Shown one piece after another: positions 1 to 11,697 of a stretch of 64,000 nt of DNA. Below the pieces are notes generated by a model. The model saw nothing but the letters and a program-made list of their open reading frames with translations, made no database searches and was not told the DNA's origin. This DNA is from Allacma fusca (Eukaryota; Arthropoda; Collembola; Symphypleona; Sminthuridae), in assembly GCA_947179485.1 (NCBI GenBank), contig OX359246.1, positions 59,251,632 through 59,315,631 of the forward strand. Direction: 5' to 3'. The position numbers and the translations under genes were made by a program. Numbering within the stretch: position 1 is the stretch's first letter; every line of letters starts with the position of its first letter.

Positions 1-1016
1 ATTATTAATAATAATGAGATGAATGTTATGATAATTTTGATGATCATAAAATACGATTTGAAGAAACTCCAGGTTGAGAATTATTAAAGGGAAAACCAAT
101 TCAATGTGCATTCAATGTGTATTAGATGCAATAAGTCAAATTAACTTTAGTAATAGCAAACCCTTCAGACAATATTAGCCCACTACACTAGGTCAATTAC
201 AGTTATCCCTTATAACCCACGTATCCTCCTTGCAGAAGCTATTTTTCTCACACAAAAAATTATACCGGCACTTTAGATCATTTTGCTTTCATGGAAAATT
301 GCATGTAGATCAGATTGCTTTTAAAGAGGCTTGTACCCAATTCATTTTACCTTTATGAAAAAAGTTATGTAGATCATTTTGATTCTAATCGATTATGTAC
401 CTAGATAATTTTGCCTCTTCACCGACGATATGTATGTAAGGCGGTAGTTTTCATTAGGCATTTCGTCTTCATACATATCAGTGGAGCCCACTGGTTCTAC
501 GTACATCATTTAAGCACTGCAAGGTCAACTGCCGGTGAGTCCACCTTTACGGATGCCAATGGTCCTGTCCGTCATTGGCCTGGTCGCAGATTTGTATGGT
601 TTGGCCCGGTCTTAACCAGCACTTGGACCAGACCAGATATGATTGGTCCGACTTCAGGACCAGACCAGCCACAGGAACATGATCCTAAAAGTACGCAATT
701 AAAAATTTCCTATACAAAATTTTGAAAAATTGCAAAAGTTGAACAAAATGTAAAATTTCATTTTTATTGGTTATTATTTTTTTAAGCGCGAATTGATTTC
801 AAACAATAACGAACTCATCCGAAACTGTCCGACAAACATACCCACGGACACCACCGTTTTATTAGGGGGCTAAAATTGGGGGCCCTAAAAGATTCATCTA
901 GTTTTTCAATACGCACATATTTGTTAATCAATGGAATTAAACTGGGCTCTTTTTTTAATTATTTTCTATCTTATTATTTACTGGAGAAGATTAATATTGG
1001 GCTGCTGCATTTGTAG
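1..1016 (+). other. Left flank, intron 1 of receptor copy A
   Basis: AT-rich DNA with no supportable gene. From about 470 to 1,016 it aligns by eye with about 30,655-31,119, which is intron 1 of the intact receptor copy B. Shared stretches include the blocks starting CAGTGGAGCCCACT and CAACAACGAACTCATC-like sequence. It is therefore read as the 3' part of intron 1 of copy A. The intron ends in a TTTGTAG-type acceptor at 1,015-1,016. Exon 1 of copy A is not visible and is presumably left of the window. Between 300 and 430 there are degenerate repeats of a TGTAGATCATTTTG-like motif that also occur near 26,500. Confidence 0.6.
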
Positions 1017-1613
1017 GTTCTGACAATAAGATTACCTTCAGGGAGACAATTCCAGGGCGAGACCGTTTGTACGTTGCTATTGTGTCGACACTTCTTCCGA
1101 GTCCAGCGATTATTGCATCTGTGTTTGTATTTTCCTTCCTGCATCCGGAATTCCCCCTGCTGTTCTCATCCGTCATCTCTTTACCTGGACACCTGAATTA
1201 CGTAATCATACTTCTGTCATCCATTAGTTGTACGTACGCAGTACTTGCTGTCATTGGAAACTCGGCAATTTGGGGCTATGCATTCGTTACATATGTTGTC
1301 ACAGTTGACGAGACTTTAAATTATTTGATGTAAGTCCATTTGTCCATACAGTTGTAAATTGTTTAATTCAAATTCTATGTTTGACCTAAAACAAAGATTT
1401 TAACATTGATTTTTTCATTTCGCAATCAAGTCCTAATTTGAACTTACTGAAAAATTGTAGAAACAACTCGAGTCACCTCTCCTACATGAATTTCCTCAAA
1501 CTGTATGAGAAGATCAAAATTCTGGCAATTCACGCAAATTATATGTTTTCCTATATTGGTCTGTTTGTTCAGGTATTCTTCATGCAAGAAATAGTCCTGG
1601 CCAGCTTTACTAC

Positions 1614-1835
1614 TGATAGTGACCGGGTTTCGGTTACTAGCGAACCTAACCTAAAAATAGGAGAATCCGAAGCCGAGAAATGGATGGAAAAATAAAGAGG
1701 AGCGTGCTCCGACGCGACTGTCCTGCTTCATTCTCTGATAACGACCTGTCTCCCTTTATTAACGTCGACTCGCGGAGGAGCTGTGAGCCGGGGCTCATAC
1801 ACATATTACAATAGTGAGGGGAGCCAACCCTCACA
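1614..1835 (-). repeat. Gypsy-1 3' LTR
   Basis: 222 bp, TG...CA on the plus strand, matching 15,104-15,328. Just inside it, minus strand, is the purine-rich tract AAAGTGGTGGGGGCAGA, a good polypurine tract. This confirms that it is the 3' LTR of a minus-strand element. Confidence 0.93.
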
Positions 1836-2107
1836 TCTGCCCCCACCACTTTCACTGTCCCAGTGAAAGCTCGGAGAGGAAAGTGTGGGGAAGGCTAAAC
1901 AAAAAATAATGCATTACTGGGCGCAAGCCAAAATAAAATGTGAACAAAATATAATACATAGTTAGAAATAATAGTTATATAGATCGGCAGAATCCTCAGA
2001 CCTGTAATCACAGCACACAAATTAAATATTATGCACAGACAATGCCTTGATCCCTCAAAACAACAACAAAAAAAAATAACTCGGAAAAATGTTGTGAAGT
2101 CCGGCGA

Positions 2108-3411
2108 TTATTCGGGGTTAGATGCAACGCAGGCGTCCGTCCAAGGAGCTAAAAAGAGGTCAAAATAACTCTCCGAGTCCCGGCCCGGGTAAAGAGGACA
2201 ATCCTCACCGCGATGAGCAGCCGTTGGATCCCGGCAACGGTAACAACCAGGGTGAGCACGAAGGTAGTGCTGACCGCGGCACACGACGTAAGTGGCGGAG
2301 TAAAAACCGCAGACCGGGGTGGTGCGGAATACTCTGCTGGGGAGAGCCCGGCGGTCCCAGCCGTAAATTACCTCAGTTTGGTCCCAGAAAGGCGCAATGG
2401 TGGTGGGTTTAGTAGGGCCATGATTACAGCCTCGAATAGAATCCCGGAGCTGGTGAAGAAATTTCCTTATAGCAGGGACCTCCCCGAAGATACGTAACAT
2501 GCGGACAGTAGTACCCGCGATTTTGGGGTCCAAAATAGCCGTGACCTTACTTGGGGCGACGAAGGCTGAGAGAGCGTCTTGACGATGCCCCGCCGGAGGA
2601 AAAGGTCTTCATGGCTGAAAACGTAAGCAGTGTAAACCGGCTGAAGCGTGACAGTGTCAGCCGTCGGTGGGCAAAATCCTCGACGCGTGTCATAGGTCCA
2701 AACCCCCCACTTCTGTATATCCGGAGCCGATGGTTTGGGAACAACCGGGCTTGACGGCTGGACGGGAGCAGGCAAAATGATTATAGACGGCTTGCCAGTA
2801 AATTCCGGCGACGGAGCAGAGGCTGGATCCGGCGGCGGAGCAGTGGTTGGATCCTGTGACGGAGCAGTGACTGGATCCTGTGACGGAGCAGTGACTGGAT
2901 CCTGTGACGGAGCAGTGACTGGATCCTGTGACGGAGCAGTGACTGGATCCTGTGACGGAGCAGTGACTGGGTCCGGGTGATGTCCAGTGGAGGGACCGGC
3001 GACGACTGTGGATGCATAGAGAGATTCACTTGCCGCTAGACTCGCAGAGGTCGCTCAGTGACGTTGATGGACGGCCCGATCCAAATTGAGGGACAATAAG
3101 TCGACAAGGGCCGTTAGGTGCTCGAGGATTATGAAGTCCGGATCCGACACGAGATCAGGTAAGAGAACCAGATCGGCGATAATCGCATGAGCAATATGAA
3201 CATTAGAACTGCGTGACCGGATTGGGTCCGCGAAGGCCAGAATCGGATGTGAAGGTACGTAACGGAAGATCCCCGTCCGGAGGAAACGGAGGCGTTCCCA
3301 GGCGTAGTCCATGTCATCAGACTGGAGTCCACTAAGGACCTCGCGGGCTGTCGTCAGCATTGTATTTACATAGCCGGGATCCACAGAGCGGGAAGATGAA
3401 GCCCCCGCCAT
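2108..3411 (-). pseudogene. Gypsy-1 second accessory ORF, interrupted
   Basis: Starts at ATG 3,411 and runs 118 codons to an in-frame TGA (3,055-3,057). It continues in the same frame through an octapeptide repeat region (DPVTAPSQ, about five clean copies) down to 2,467. An overlapping ORF in the -1 frame (2,533-2,108) then follows, with CYRCRDPTAAHRGEDC, a knuckle-like CX2CX6HX4C. N-terminal helices, a repeat linker and a terminal knuckle recall a Gag layout. It could therefore be a second Gag-like or nucleic-acid-binding protein. Function unknown. Confidence 0.5.
2814..2974. repeat. 24-bp tandem repeat, about 6.7 copies
   Basis: Unit GAGCAGTGACTGG followed by ATCCTGTGACG, period exactly 24 bp, starting at 2,814. 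The first two copies are divergent and the inner four identical. On the minus strand it encodes the octapeptide DPVTAPSQ in the second accessory ORF, so the repeat keeps frame. Confidence 0.95.
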
Positions 3412-4099
3412 TACCTAAAGGAATCAAAACAACAAAAAAAATAGATATATAATTATGACAGTCGCAGGAAGGCCGGACATTTTTAAACACACAATGCACA
3501 CCCAAATCTCATCACTGACCGTCCTTTAGGTTAAAGAAAATATATATATTGATGCACACTTACAACGCCGGTTGTTAATTAAAAAATTCGGGAACTGACA
3601 GGAGCACGAACGACTAAAAATCGTTCCGTGTAGTGGCCCTCATATACTGTGCACTAAGCAAATAGGCGACCACCGTGTTATAAGGATACGACGCCACATC
3701 AGTCGTGTGAGATAGCCGACACACACTGTAGTCGTGCAAACTGTTACATACGTATATCCCTGACTTGAACGAATGAGAGTAACCGGAAGCAAGGGCTTAT
3801 GTATATGGTAAAGAAAGGTACCGAACCGAAATTACTGAGGCGATTACCTTTGCATTACAAAGTTTTAATGGTCTCGAATGAATGGATATATTACGATGAA
3901 ACAATAGGAGTTAAGTACGTAGCGGGTTCGGCCTGCACTTGCTAGGTGGCGGACGAAAGGCATAGGAAATCACTTAACAACCCCCTCTATTATAGAGGGG
4001 GAAAAAAATGTTGTATAATAATATAACACACTCCAAAAAAAATTTAACTGAGGAGGAAAGTGAGAGAGCAAAAAAGAGAAAGAAAAATGAATGTATATT
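3412..4099 (-). other. Gypsy-1 spacer between accessory ORFs
   Basis: AT-rich, no ORF of note. At 3,983-4,001 lies a CCCCCTCTATTATAGAGGGGG-like perfect palindrome (described here, arms CCCCCTCTA and TAGAGGGGG). It would form a strong hairpin and could be a terminator-like or cruciform structure. Confidence 0.45.
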
Positions 4100-5188
4100 T
4101 TATTGGAGAGAGGGCAAGGTAACGCAGGGATTTTCCGCAGCCGTTAACGAGGCGGAAGTCTCCTCACGTGCCACTTGATCCGCCGGTGCTTTTTTAACGG
4201 GAAAATGCTTGATCCCCAAATGTGCAAAGAGCGCGATGGTCTCGTCGTAATTGTCGGGGGGAATGGAGACGTTGCCGTGATACACAAATTGCCAGAACAA
4301 ATTTAGAGTTTCTAGGGAACAGGCGGGCCATTCTATTGCATAGGCGTCGGGGTGTGTTGATGGTGTGGTTTTCGCCAATTTTGCATGGAGTAATGGAGAT
4401 TGGGCGACCAGCACCAACCGGTGAAATTGTTTTGAATAACCGCCTTGTACTGTGATAGTGACTTCAGGAACCGTATTTCCCATGAGGGTGAAAAAATCTG
4501 CGGATAATCTGTTGGAAGATCCAGGATTGGGCTCGGTTTCGGGAATGGATTCAAGAACGGTGATTTCCCGCCATGGGGTAGCCGGATCGGATTTTTCCGA
4601 GAGAAATTCTTCGGTCCGGAACACAAGATGTTGAAGACGGGACAGACGGTCCTGCATGGTGTTCATTGCCAGATTGTTGGCGGGTGCCGCCGAGCAGTCA
4701 TCCTCTATGTGGCTGGAAGAAGCACAATGAAAACAGAATAGCGCGGGAAGATCACGTTTTTTCAGCGTGAGAACCCGCGTCAGTACCACAAAACGGGGCC
4801 ATCCGGCTTTACCGAGGTGATTTCGAAGAATATCGAGATCCGTCAAAATTTCGGCAGTAGTGTAGGATGGGTCAGTGGGAAGATCCACGCGAACATCCAT
4901 GACCCGGACATCGAATCGGATGTTAGAATCGGTGTCGAGTAACCGGAGGTAAAGTCCCATCCATTCCTCTCTGTATACCTGCAGGAGGAGACCGGAGGGA
5001 CAAATAGTTGTTAGGTGATGTTGGACCGAATGAAGGAGGTCGGAGCACGCCGAGGGACACTGGGGATCAGCTCGGGCGAGATAGTGCGGATGAGTTTGAA
5101 TCCGGGCAAATATTTTGCGCTGTAGGATCGCATCGCAGAGCCGAGAGGGGAGTACAGGGGTGCCCCTCCAAAGTACTTGTTGAGCCAT
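4100..5188 (-). CDS. Gypsy-1 accessory ORF with knuckle and BTB/POZ-like domain
   Basis: 362 codons from an ATG, uninterrupted although pol is broken in several places. Around residue 153 there is a CCHC pattern CFHCASSSHIEDDC (CX2CX4HX4C), as in Gag nucleic-acid-binding knuckles. From about residue 237 to 330 the sequence follows a BTB/POZ plan: a strand VTITVQGG, the KQFHRLVLVAQSPLLHAKL block (like H-x-x-V-L-A-A-x-S), acidic residues, then FWQFVYHGNVSIP (like the YTG block) and a final helix LFAHLGIKHF. BTB domains mediate dimerisation and recruit chromatin or ubiquitin factors. Finding one in a retrotransposon, next to a knuckle, is unusual. The domain call rests on pattern reading alone. 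The alternative is an unrelated lineage-specific protein. Confidence 0.55.
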   Translation of the reverse strand: MAQQVLWRGTPVLPSRLCDAILQRKIFARIQTHPHYLARADPQCPSACSDLLHSVQHHLTTICPSGLLLQVYREEWMGLYLRLLDTDSNIRFDVRVMDVRVDLPTDPSYTTAEILTDLDILRNHLGKAGWPRFVVLTRVLTLKKRDLPALFCFHCASSSHIEDDCSAAPANNLAMNTMQDRLSRLQHLVFRTEEFLSEKSDPATPWREITVLESIPETEPNPGSSNRLSADFFTLMGNTVPEVTITVQGGYSKQFHRLVLVAQSPLLHAKLAKTTPSTHPDAYAIEWPACSLETLNLFWQFVYHGNVSIPPDNYDETIALFAHLGIKHFPVKKAPADQVAREETSASLTAAENPCVTLPSLQ

Positions 5189-6598
5189 ACTAATTTAAAA
5201 TATTACGGGGGACTTAGAATGAACCTCGTATTTTAATTAAACCAGGCAAAATCCGGCCACTACTAAATTAACAAAAGTATCCTGAGTAGGGGTCATGGAG
5301 CCCCAAAATCACCTCCGACCGGCAAAAATAAACTAAAAAGAGTAAATACTTACTTGGCGGACTTGGTATGAGAACGTTTCAGGAAAGAGCCAAGGAGAAG
5401 AGTCCGAAGGGAACAGAGTGGCAGTAGTTAACTTTCGTGGAGAGAAGAATGGGAGACAACCACAAGGTAGCTCAGGTAAGTTTGGAATGAATTATAAAAA
5501 TGGATGGAAGGGTCCAGGAGGACCAGACTTGTGAAATAATTTGCGTAGGTGATTTCCTGGTAGAAAATTATTCAAATAGGAATATCCTACGAGAGGTAAG
5601 GACATTGTGTGAGTGCCTTAGGATTTAGGTTTTAGAGATAAACGGTCCGTACAAAAGGTTTGATGACCGGCCTTATCTGGTAAGGTTGAAGTGGTAGGTT
5701 ATATTGAAATCGGAAAGGAATTTCCCGATTGGACCCATTGAGTTTTAGTGGGCTCCTGTATTTTTAGGTAAATTAGTGGCGGCGATAGCCACAAAAAGGT
5801 ATTCAAATGTTAATAAAAATTAAATTGTAGTAAGGAATGTGGTCGTTCCTCTCCCGCCCCCTAACTGTATGGACGGTTCTACCGTCACACTATTCAGGAC
5901 TCCAATGTATTGAAGGTCAAGGTGAAGAAAGGAGAAGCCCCACCAAAGATAAATCCCCGAAAGGAAGGGAAGGATGACGCCGCACGCCGTATGACATGGC
6001 GGGGGCCATTAATGGTATACCTATACGGGAGGCTGGATGATAGAATCCGGCCATTCGTAGGAGTGTACCTGTATGTGTATGTACAAAACAAAATGTATGT
6101 AAATGAATATACACGTATTGTATAGTGTATAATGTGTATGGGGGCTATAGAGGAGCCCTAAATATGTGGAGCCTTGTGCTCTTTTAGGTTAAAGATTTAA
6201 GTATCTTAATTATATGTAAAGAATAAAGCGACCGCCTAGCAAGGAGGGGCCAATCCAGACGTGGGGATATATGTTAATAATGTAAAAGGGAAATATATAC
6301 AGCAGGCACTCTCGTTCGAATCGTGTATAGTCCCGGTGTTTGCCCGTGCCATTTATGTGAAATGAGGGACTAAAAAAATGACCTTTAAGCTTGTAGGCCG
6401 TGGGAGGTAAACTTAAGCAGCGGGGACGTATCGAGGACGGTCGACCAGCGTGCCACTTTACAACACAGTCGCTCGCTCGAGTTAAGATCGGAGGGGACGT
6501 GTGTAAGGAGGTATAAGGGAATAAGGTATATAATTATAATAGTAAAAAAAATAAAACCTTACAGATGATTCCCGATACACGAAATCAAGTTCTGAAGA
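5189..6598 (-). other. Gypsy-1 spacer between pol and accessory ORF
   Basis: About 1.4 kb without a supportable ORF. The short open stretches near 5,900-6,125 are mutually overlapping on both strands and have no recognisable content. The spacer may hold splice or promoter signals for the downstream ORFs, but I cannot point to one. Confidence 0.4.
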
Positions 6599-7234
6599 TT
6601 ATTTACGACCCGGCTGAAGCCTTTCTGGGGGCTTCCGGTTCCGACTCGGATATCTCCTGCTTTCAGGAGGACGAATATCAGATGACCCCGGGCTTTGCGA
6701 AAAGGATTTTTTCACAACGGCGGTGGAGGCTTTTCGGGGCGGTACTGTTGTCCAACCAAAATCCTCGGTTTCCGGATGAGCCACTTGGCCCGTAATTGCT
6801 GATTCTTGAGGCACCCTCTTTGTTGGGGTTGTGCTCTTCAGTCCTGGCAATTTAGATGGGCGATGAAGCTCCTCATGAGGACCCTTTACAGATACTCTGT
6901 GAGCGACCGGGGGCACCGGCAAGGGTCTCGTTACCTCGGGGGCGGTATTTCCGCCAACACCTTCGGCGCCTTTTTTTTTGATGGGGAGCAGGGGCCTCCC
7001 TGGAAAGTGTACAACGGGTGACACACCCAATCTGGTCGGTAGCACCGACGATAATTTTTCGGGAACACCCGAACCTCCCCCTGTGGCGGGGATGAGTGCG
7101 TCCCGCACATTTGGAGCACCGATGGGTCCGTCGGTGGGAATACCTGTCGGAATAAACAAAGAAGTACCCGAGTTAGATTTTTTTAGAGATAATGGAGCCA
7201 GACCTGCAGGATTTACAGATTTTCGAGGGCTCAA
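6599..7234 (-). pseudogene. pol: Gypsy-1 Pol C-terminal tail
   Basis: About 210 codons, rich in proline, serine, glycine and basic residues, ending SRRYPSRNRKPPERL. Such a basic, low-complexity tail is common after gypsy integrases. It is in a different frame from the integrase ORF, so one frameshift separates them. No recognised domain. Confidence 0.6.
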
Positions 7235-7281
7235 GAATGGATTGACGAGTGGGATGTCGCCTATGGTGACACGCCCACTCG

Positions 7282-8340
7282 TCAGCGAGTCGCCGGAGTG
7301 GGTATGGAAAAGAAAAGAAATGTTAGAAATGGGAATTTTAGACGGGGTGCGGGGAGCCTCCTATCCGCGCCTGTCGAGTGAGGAGGTAAATAGTCACCCT
7401 CGGAAGAGTGGTGGGTTAAGTCCCCTGACGGGGTACCTGAACCTGCAGAGCTCCGGGTACTATTATAAAAAGTACGAGACCGGATTGGTGAGTCGCATCC
7501 AGAGTCCTGGCTGTCCCCGTATTGGGAAATGACGTCCTTAACAACAGGTGCATACTGGGGTGGTTCCCGGATAATAGTACGCTCGGATGATTTGGGAGGA
7601 TGGAACTCGGTCAGAGTTTTGTGTACGAATATAGCATCATATTGACCTTGCCAAGCGACCGGAGGAAGGTACGGCTTCAGCCGATGAGAGTGGACATTTC
7701 GCTGAATGTGAGCCCGACGGTTGTTTCCCCGATAAGCCACCGAGAAAGACGTTTCGCCACGTACCTTGACAATCTGGTAGGGGCCAATCCAACGGAGGTC
7801 AAGCCCCGAGGCTGTGGCATCCTGTACCCAGACCAACTGACCTAAAGAAAAATTGTTTAAAGGTCGATTAACATTAAATTTTTTCGCTCGCTGTTCCTGA
7901 GACTTGGTAGTGTTCAGGTTAGCTCGGAAAACGCGATCCCTTCTAGTGGTTTCGAGCTGGGATGGTGAGTTCGGGGAGTCAATAGTAATGACTGGTGTCA
8001 GTAAATCCAACTGGGTTTTTGGTTGGACGGCGTAGACAAGACTGAAGGGAGTATATTGGGTGACGGCATGAACATGCATATTGTGGCTTTTACAAGCTTT
8101 TCCCAAATGCTCATCCCAGTCATCCCGGTGGTAGGCAGCATATTTTTTTAAGTACCTCTTAATTTCCAAATTATTACGCTCAACATTCCCGTTTGATTCG
8201 GGATGGTGAGGCATTATCCGGATGTGCTGGACGCCTTTCTTTTTTAAATAATCGGTAAACACCTTACCGGTAAAATGAGGACCGTTGTCTGAGACAATTT
8301 GGGGGACCACTCCAATCTGCTCAAAGATCAATTTTTTGAG
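7282..8340 (-). pseudogene. pol: Gypsy-1 integrase core and C-terminus
   Basis: Same frame as the preceding ORF, beyond the TAG. It shows the second catalytic Asp (IVSDNGPHFTGK) and the catalytic Glu (HPESNGNVERNN). A C-terminal GPY-like module follows (LGQLVWVQ, RWIGPYQIVKVRG). The frame is lost at about 7,282, and the tail of the polyprotein is found in another frame at 7,234. Confidence 0.84.
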
Positions 8341-9531
8341 CTATCGTACCGAGTCCTCCGCGGTTGCTGTAGGAGTGGCCGCCGCCCATGCGAACCTACT
8401 GGTGTGGTCGATTGCCACGAAAATGTACCGATTACCTGACCTGGACGTAATGAGGGGCCCAGCGTAGTCGATAGCTACCCGAGTAAAAACATTGTCCGGA
8501 GGTGGGACAATTTTCATGTGTCCATGAGGTTTTGTTGTACGGGGATTTCCAGCCTGGCAGGTGGTACATCCCTTAATATATTCCAAGATGTCCTCTTTCA
8601 TTCGACGCCAGTAATAGCGTCTGTAGAGCTTCTGGTAGGTCTTGTATAGACCCACGTGACCTCCATCCAGTCCGTCATCATGAGCCAACTTGAGGATAGG
8701 TCCCCGAAGCGTCGGTGGGATGACGAGTTTATAAGGCTCGCAAGAGGAATTATCTATGCGGAACAAAAGATTAGAGATTAGAGCAAATTGTTTGGAAAAT
8801 TTATTACCCTGGAGTCCATCATTTTGACCATTAAGTTGGAGATCGTCAATAACAGCTTTTAGGGCGGCGTCCTTCTGTTGGTGCTCAACGAAAGCCTCTA
8901 CATTGCCACCGAGGACCGCCTGAATTACAGGTTCGTCCTCCGTGATTTGGTGACGGGTTAAATATGGGACTGGGAGTGTAAGCGACCGAATCGGATAGCG
9001 TGAGAGACAATCTGCGTGAGGAATCTGTTTCCCAGGCACGTGAATGATGTTCTTCTCTTGCTGCGCCAAAAAGAGCTGCCACCGAGCAATACGGGAGTGA
9101 GGGTCCTTCATTGTACACAGGGATGTCAGCGCTGCGTTGTCGGTCCGCACTTGGACCCGTCGTCCATAAACATAGGGGCGGAATACCTGAAAAGCATTCA
9201 CAATGGCAAGACATTCCTTTTCGGGGTTGGAATAATTTAATTCAGCCCGTTTTAACAGTCGAGATGTGAAAGCAATGGGCTTCCAGAGTTTACCATCTCT
9301 GGATTGTTCGCAAGCCCCGCCAATTCGGTAATAACTTGCATCGGTTACCAAACGGATCTCGGCCTCGGGGTCGAAGAAATCCAGGACGGGGGTGGATGTC
9401 ATGGCAGTTTTTAAGGATTGGAAGGCCTCCTCCTCTTCAGGACCCCAATGAAATGGGACTTCCTTCCGTGTAAGGGCGTGGAGGGCCTTAGCCTTGCCGG
9501 CAAAATCCTTAACAAAATTTCTGTAATAGTT
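8341..9531 (-). pseudogene. pol: Gypsy-1 RNase H and integrase N-terminus
   Basis: Continues in the frame of the RT ORF after the TGA. RNase H motifs are visible: VTDASYYRIGGACEQ, the glutamate block with ECLAIVNAFQVFRPYVYG, and RTDNAAL. They are followed by the DALSRYP-like end (ADCLSRYP). The integrase H2C2 zinc domain follows (H-x-GHVG...CTTCQAG), then the first catalytic Asp in VAIDYAGPL. An in-frame TAG at 8,341-8,343 cuts the integrase core. Confidence 0.85.
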
Positions 9532-10743
9532 TCAGAATCCAATGAAAGACTGAACATCCTTCAGGTTCTTGGGGCTGGGAAAGTTGGAGACCGCCTGGAT
9601 TTTTGCAGGGTCCGGCCGGGTGCCTTCCCAACTGATCACGTGTCCTAAAAAATGTAATTCCTGATACCCGAAAAAACATTTCTTTAATTTAAATGTTAAA
9701 TTAAAAGAGGATGCACGGTGCATCACTAGTCGGAAACGTGTGAGGAGTTCCTCGAAGGTTTTCGCAAATATCAAGACATCATCAATATAGATGAGGCAAA
9801 TAGTATTTTTAAGGTCACCCAAAATCACATCCATCATGGCCTGGAATTCCGCGGGGGAATTTTTGTAACCGAATGGAAGTCGGTTATAACAAAATTTCCC
9901 CTTCGGGGTGGAGAAAGCAGTCTTAATTTTGCTTTCCTCCGAGAGTTCCATTTGAAGGAAACCGGAGAGGGCATCCAATGTGATGAAATATTGGGAACCT
10001 GCGAGGTGGTCCAAGCAGTCATCGATGCGTGGGATGGGATAGGTGTTCTGTTCCACCTTGCTGTTAAGCTCACGCATATCGACGCAAACCCGATGTTGGG
10101 CAACTCCGGAGTCGTCCGGTTTTTTAGAAACCACGATGACTGGGGAGTTATAGGGGGAAACACAGGGCCTAATTACTCCTAGTTTCAGGTTTCGAGCAAC
10201 ATGCTCCTCCAAAATTTGTCGCTCGGTATGAGCCAGACGGTACGAGTATTTATGGAATGGTTTACTATCCCCGGTGTTGATCACTACCGGAGGGTAGTGA
10301 ACCACTCCCAACTCGTCGTCAGAGCGGGCGAAATTTGGGAGATAGGAATTTATAATTCCAAGGAGGGCATACCTCTGATGACAGGTAAGATTAGCCCCTA
10401 AGTGAACCTCCTCTTCCTTGAAAGGAAGTTTGAAGGGAGTGACCTCTGGATCAGGGAAACGAGTAGGGTTAGAGGTATTAAGGATCTCGGTACCTGTAAA
10501 GGGCTCGATTTTCCCGATATATCGAACTGAGGGAACATAAATAGGGTAAGGGTTGCGGTTTACGACCGCAATTTGAGCCTTACCGTTATTCAACCGTAAA
10601 ATGGAATGTTTAAATAAAAATCCCTTATCCGGGTTAATGTCCGATGTGAGGATGACGTCCCCGGAGTAACCAGGGTGCTCTGAGTAAATTGTCAGGCATC
10701 GCCAGGTCATGGGCTTAATTTCCGTAGGTCCCTTAGAGTACAT
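9532..10743 (-). pseudogene. pol: Gypsy-1 reverse transcriptase region
   Basis: Open for about 400 codons on the minus strand. It contains the RT core: VSPYNSPVIVVSKKPDD, then a palm with RVCVDMRELN, the LPFGYKNSPAEFQ block, and the catalytic YIDDVLIF near 9,780-9,800. The ORF is entered from the hAT-like element, so the first few codons seen there are not native. It ends in a TGA at 9,532-9,534 after the QSFIGF block, where gypsy elements continue into the connection domain. The next ORF is in the same frame, so this is a single nonsense change. Confidence 0.85.
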
Positions 10744-11697
10744 TAAGGTTCTCAACGGATAGGATAATTCCCTTATCCTATCCGTATCCTATCCGATCCG
10801 AATTTTTACCGATAAAACTGAAGCGTATCCGATCCTATCCGCTTCCATCGGATTAAAAATAATCTTATCCGAAGCTTATCCGTAAGTTTTCGGATGACGT
10901 ATTTATCCTATCCGAAGCCGTCGGATACGAATAAGGAGCTATCCGATCCTATCCGCGGATATCCGATCCTATCCGCGGATATCCGATCCTATCTGCGGAT
11001 ACACGAATCAATTGTAGAAGTTGAAATTGATCCTAGGGTTTGGCTTTTAGTTTTAAATGCAATATTCTGTCAGTTTATAACGTATTGTAATGACAGAAGA
11101 AACCGTGCATATATGTTTGCTTGGCAGAACATTTAACATAAATAATTTAAGAATTGAGCTTTTTTTCGCTTATCAGATATTCTCAAATATTTACTTATAA
11201 GTAACCTTTAACAATTTGAAGCCTATAAGATCAGGTATCTAGAATATGCAGCTGAAATTCAAAAAAATGACTGAATGGTCATAACATACATACTTGACGG
11301 CATGCTTATATTCGTAAGGTTCGGTTTCAGGTTTGCTACAAAAGCTACATGAAGCGAAAAAAGTATAAACGTTTTGAGAAATTGTCGAACTAATGTCCTG
11401 TCGGTGATTGCAGCAGATAGAAATTATTAGAGTGGTCGTCATGTTTTCATAAATTCGCTTATCCGCGGATATCCTCGGATATCCGTCGGATTATCCGAAA
11501 AACAAAAGGTCGCTATCCGATCCGTTCGGATATTTTATGTAGTAGTATCCGATCCTATCCGGGAGTTTTTTCGGATGCGAATGACAAAACCGATCCGTTC
11601 GGATAAATATCGGATCGGATAATCTTCAGTTTTATCCTATCCGTATCCGTATCCGATCCGTATCCGTTCGGATATATTCGATCCGTTGAGAACCTTA
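10744..11697. mobile_element. hAT-like non-autonomous element with ATCCG reiterations
   Basis: 954 bp, inserted in gypsy-1 pol. Ends are inverted repeats: TAAGGTTCTCAACGGAT on the left and its near-exact complement on the right. The 8-bp duplication GAGTACAT lies at 10,736-10,743 and 11,698-11,705. An 8-bp duplication and a TA(A/G)GG-type end are hallmarks of hAT transposons. Both outer parts are made of degenerate TATCCGATCC and its complement. The centre (about 11,030-11,450) is ordinary AT-rich DNA with no transposase ORF. Confidence 0.88.

Noticed and set aside
411..725. 104-codon open frame
   Set aside because: It lies in a stretch that aligns with intron 1 of receptor copy B, where the frame is not kept; no start context or domain.
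2122..2754. Plus-strand open frames over the gypsy-1 accessory ORF
   Set aside because: They mirror the minus-strand coding sequence with its GC-rich codons and have no recognisable content.
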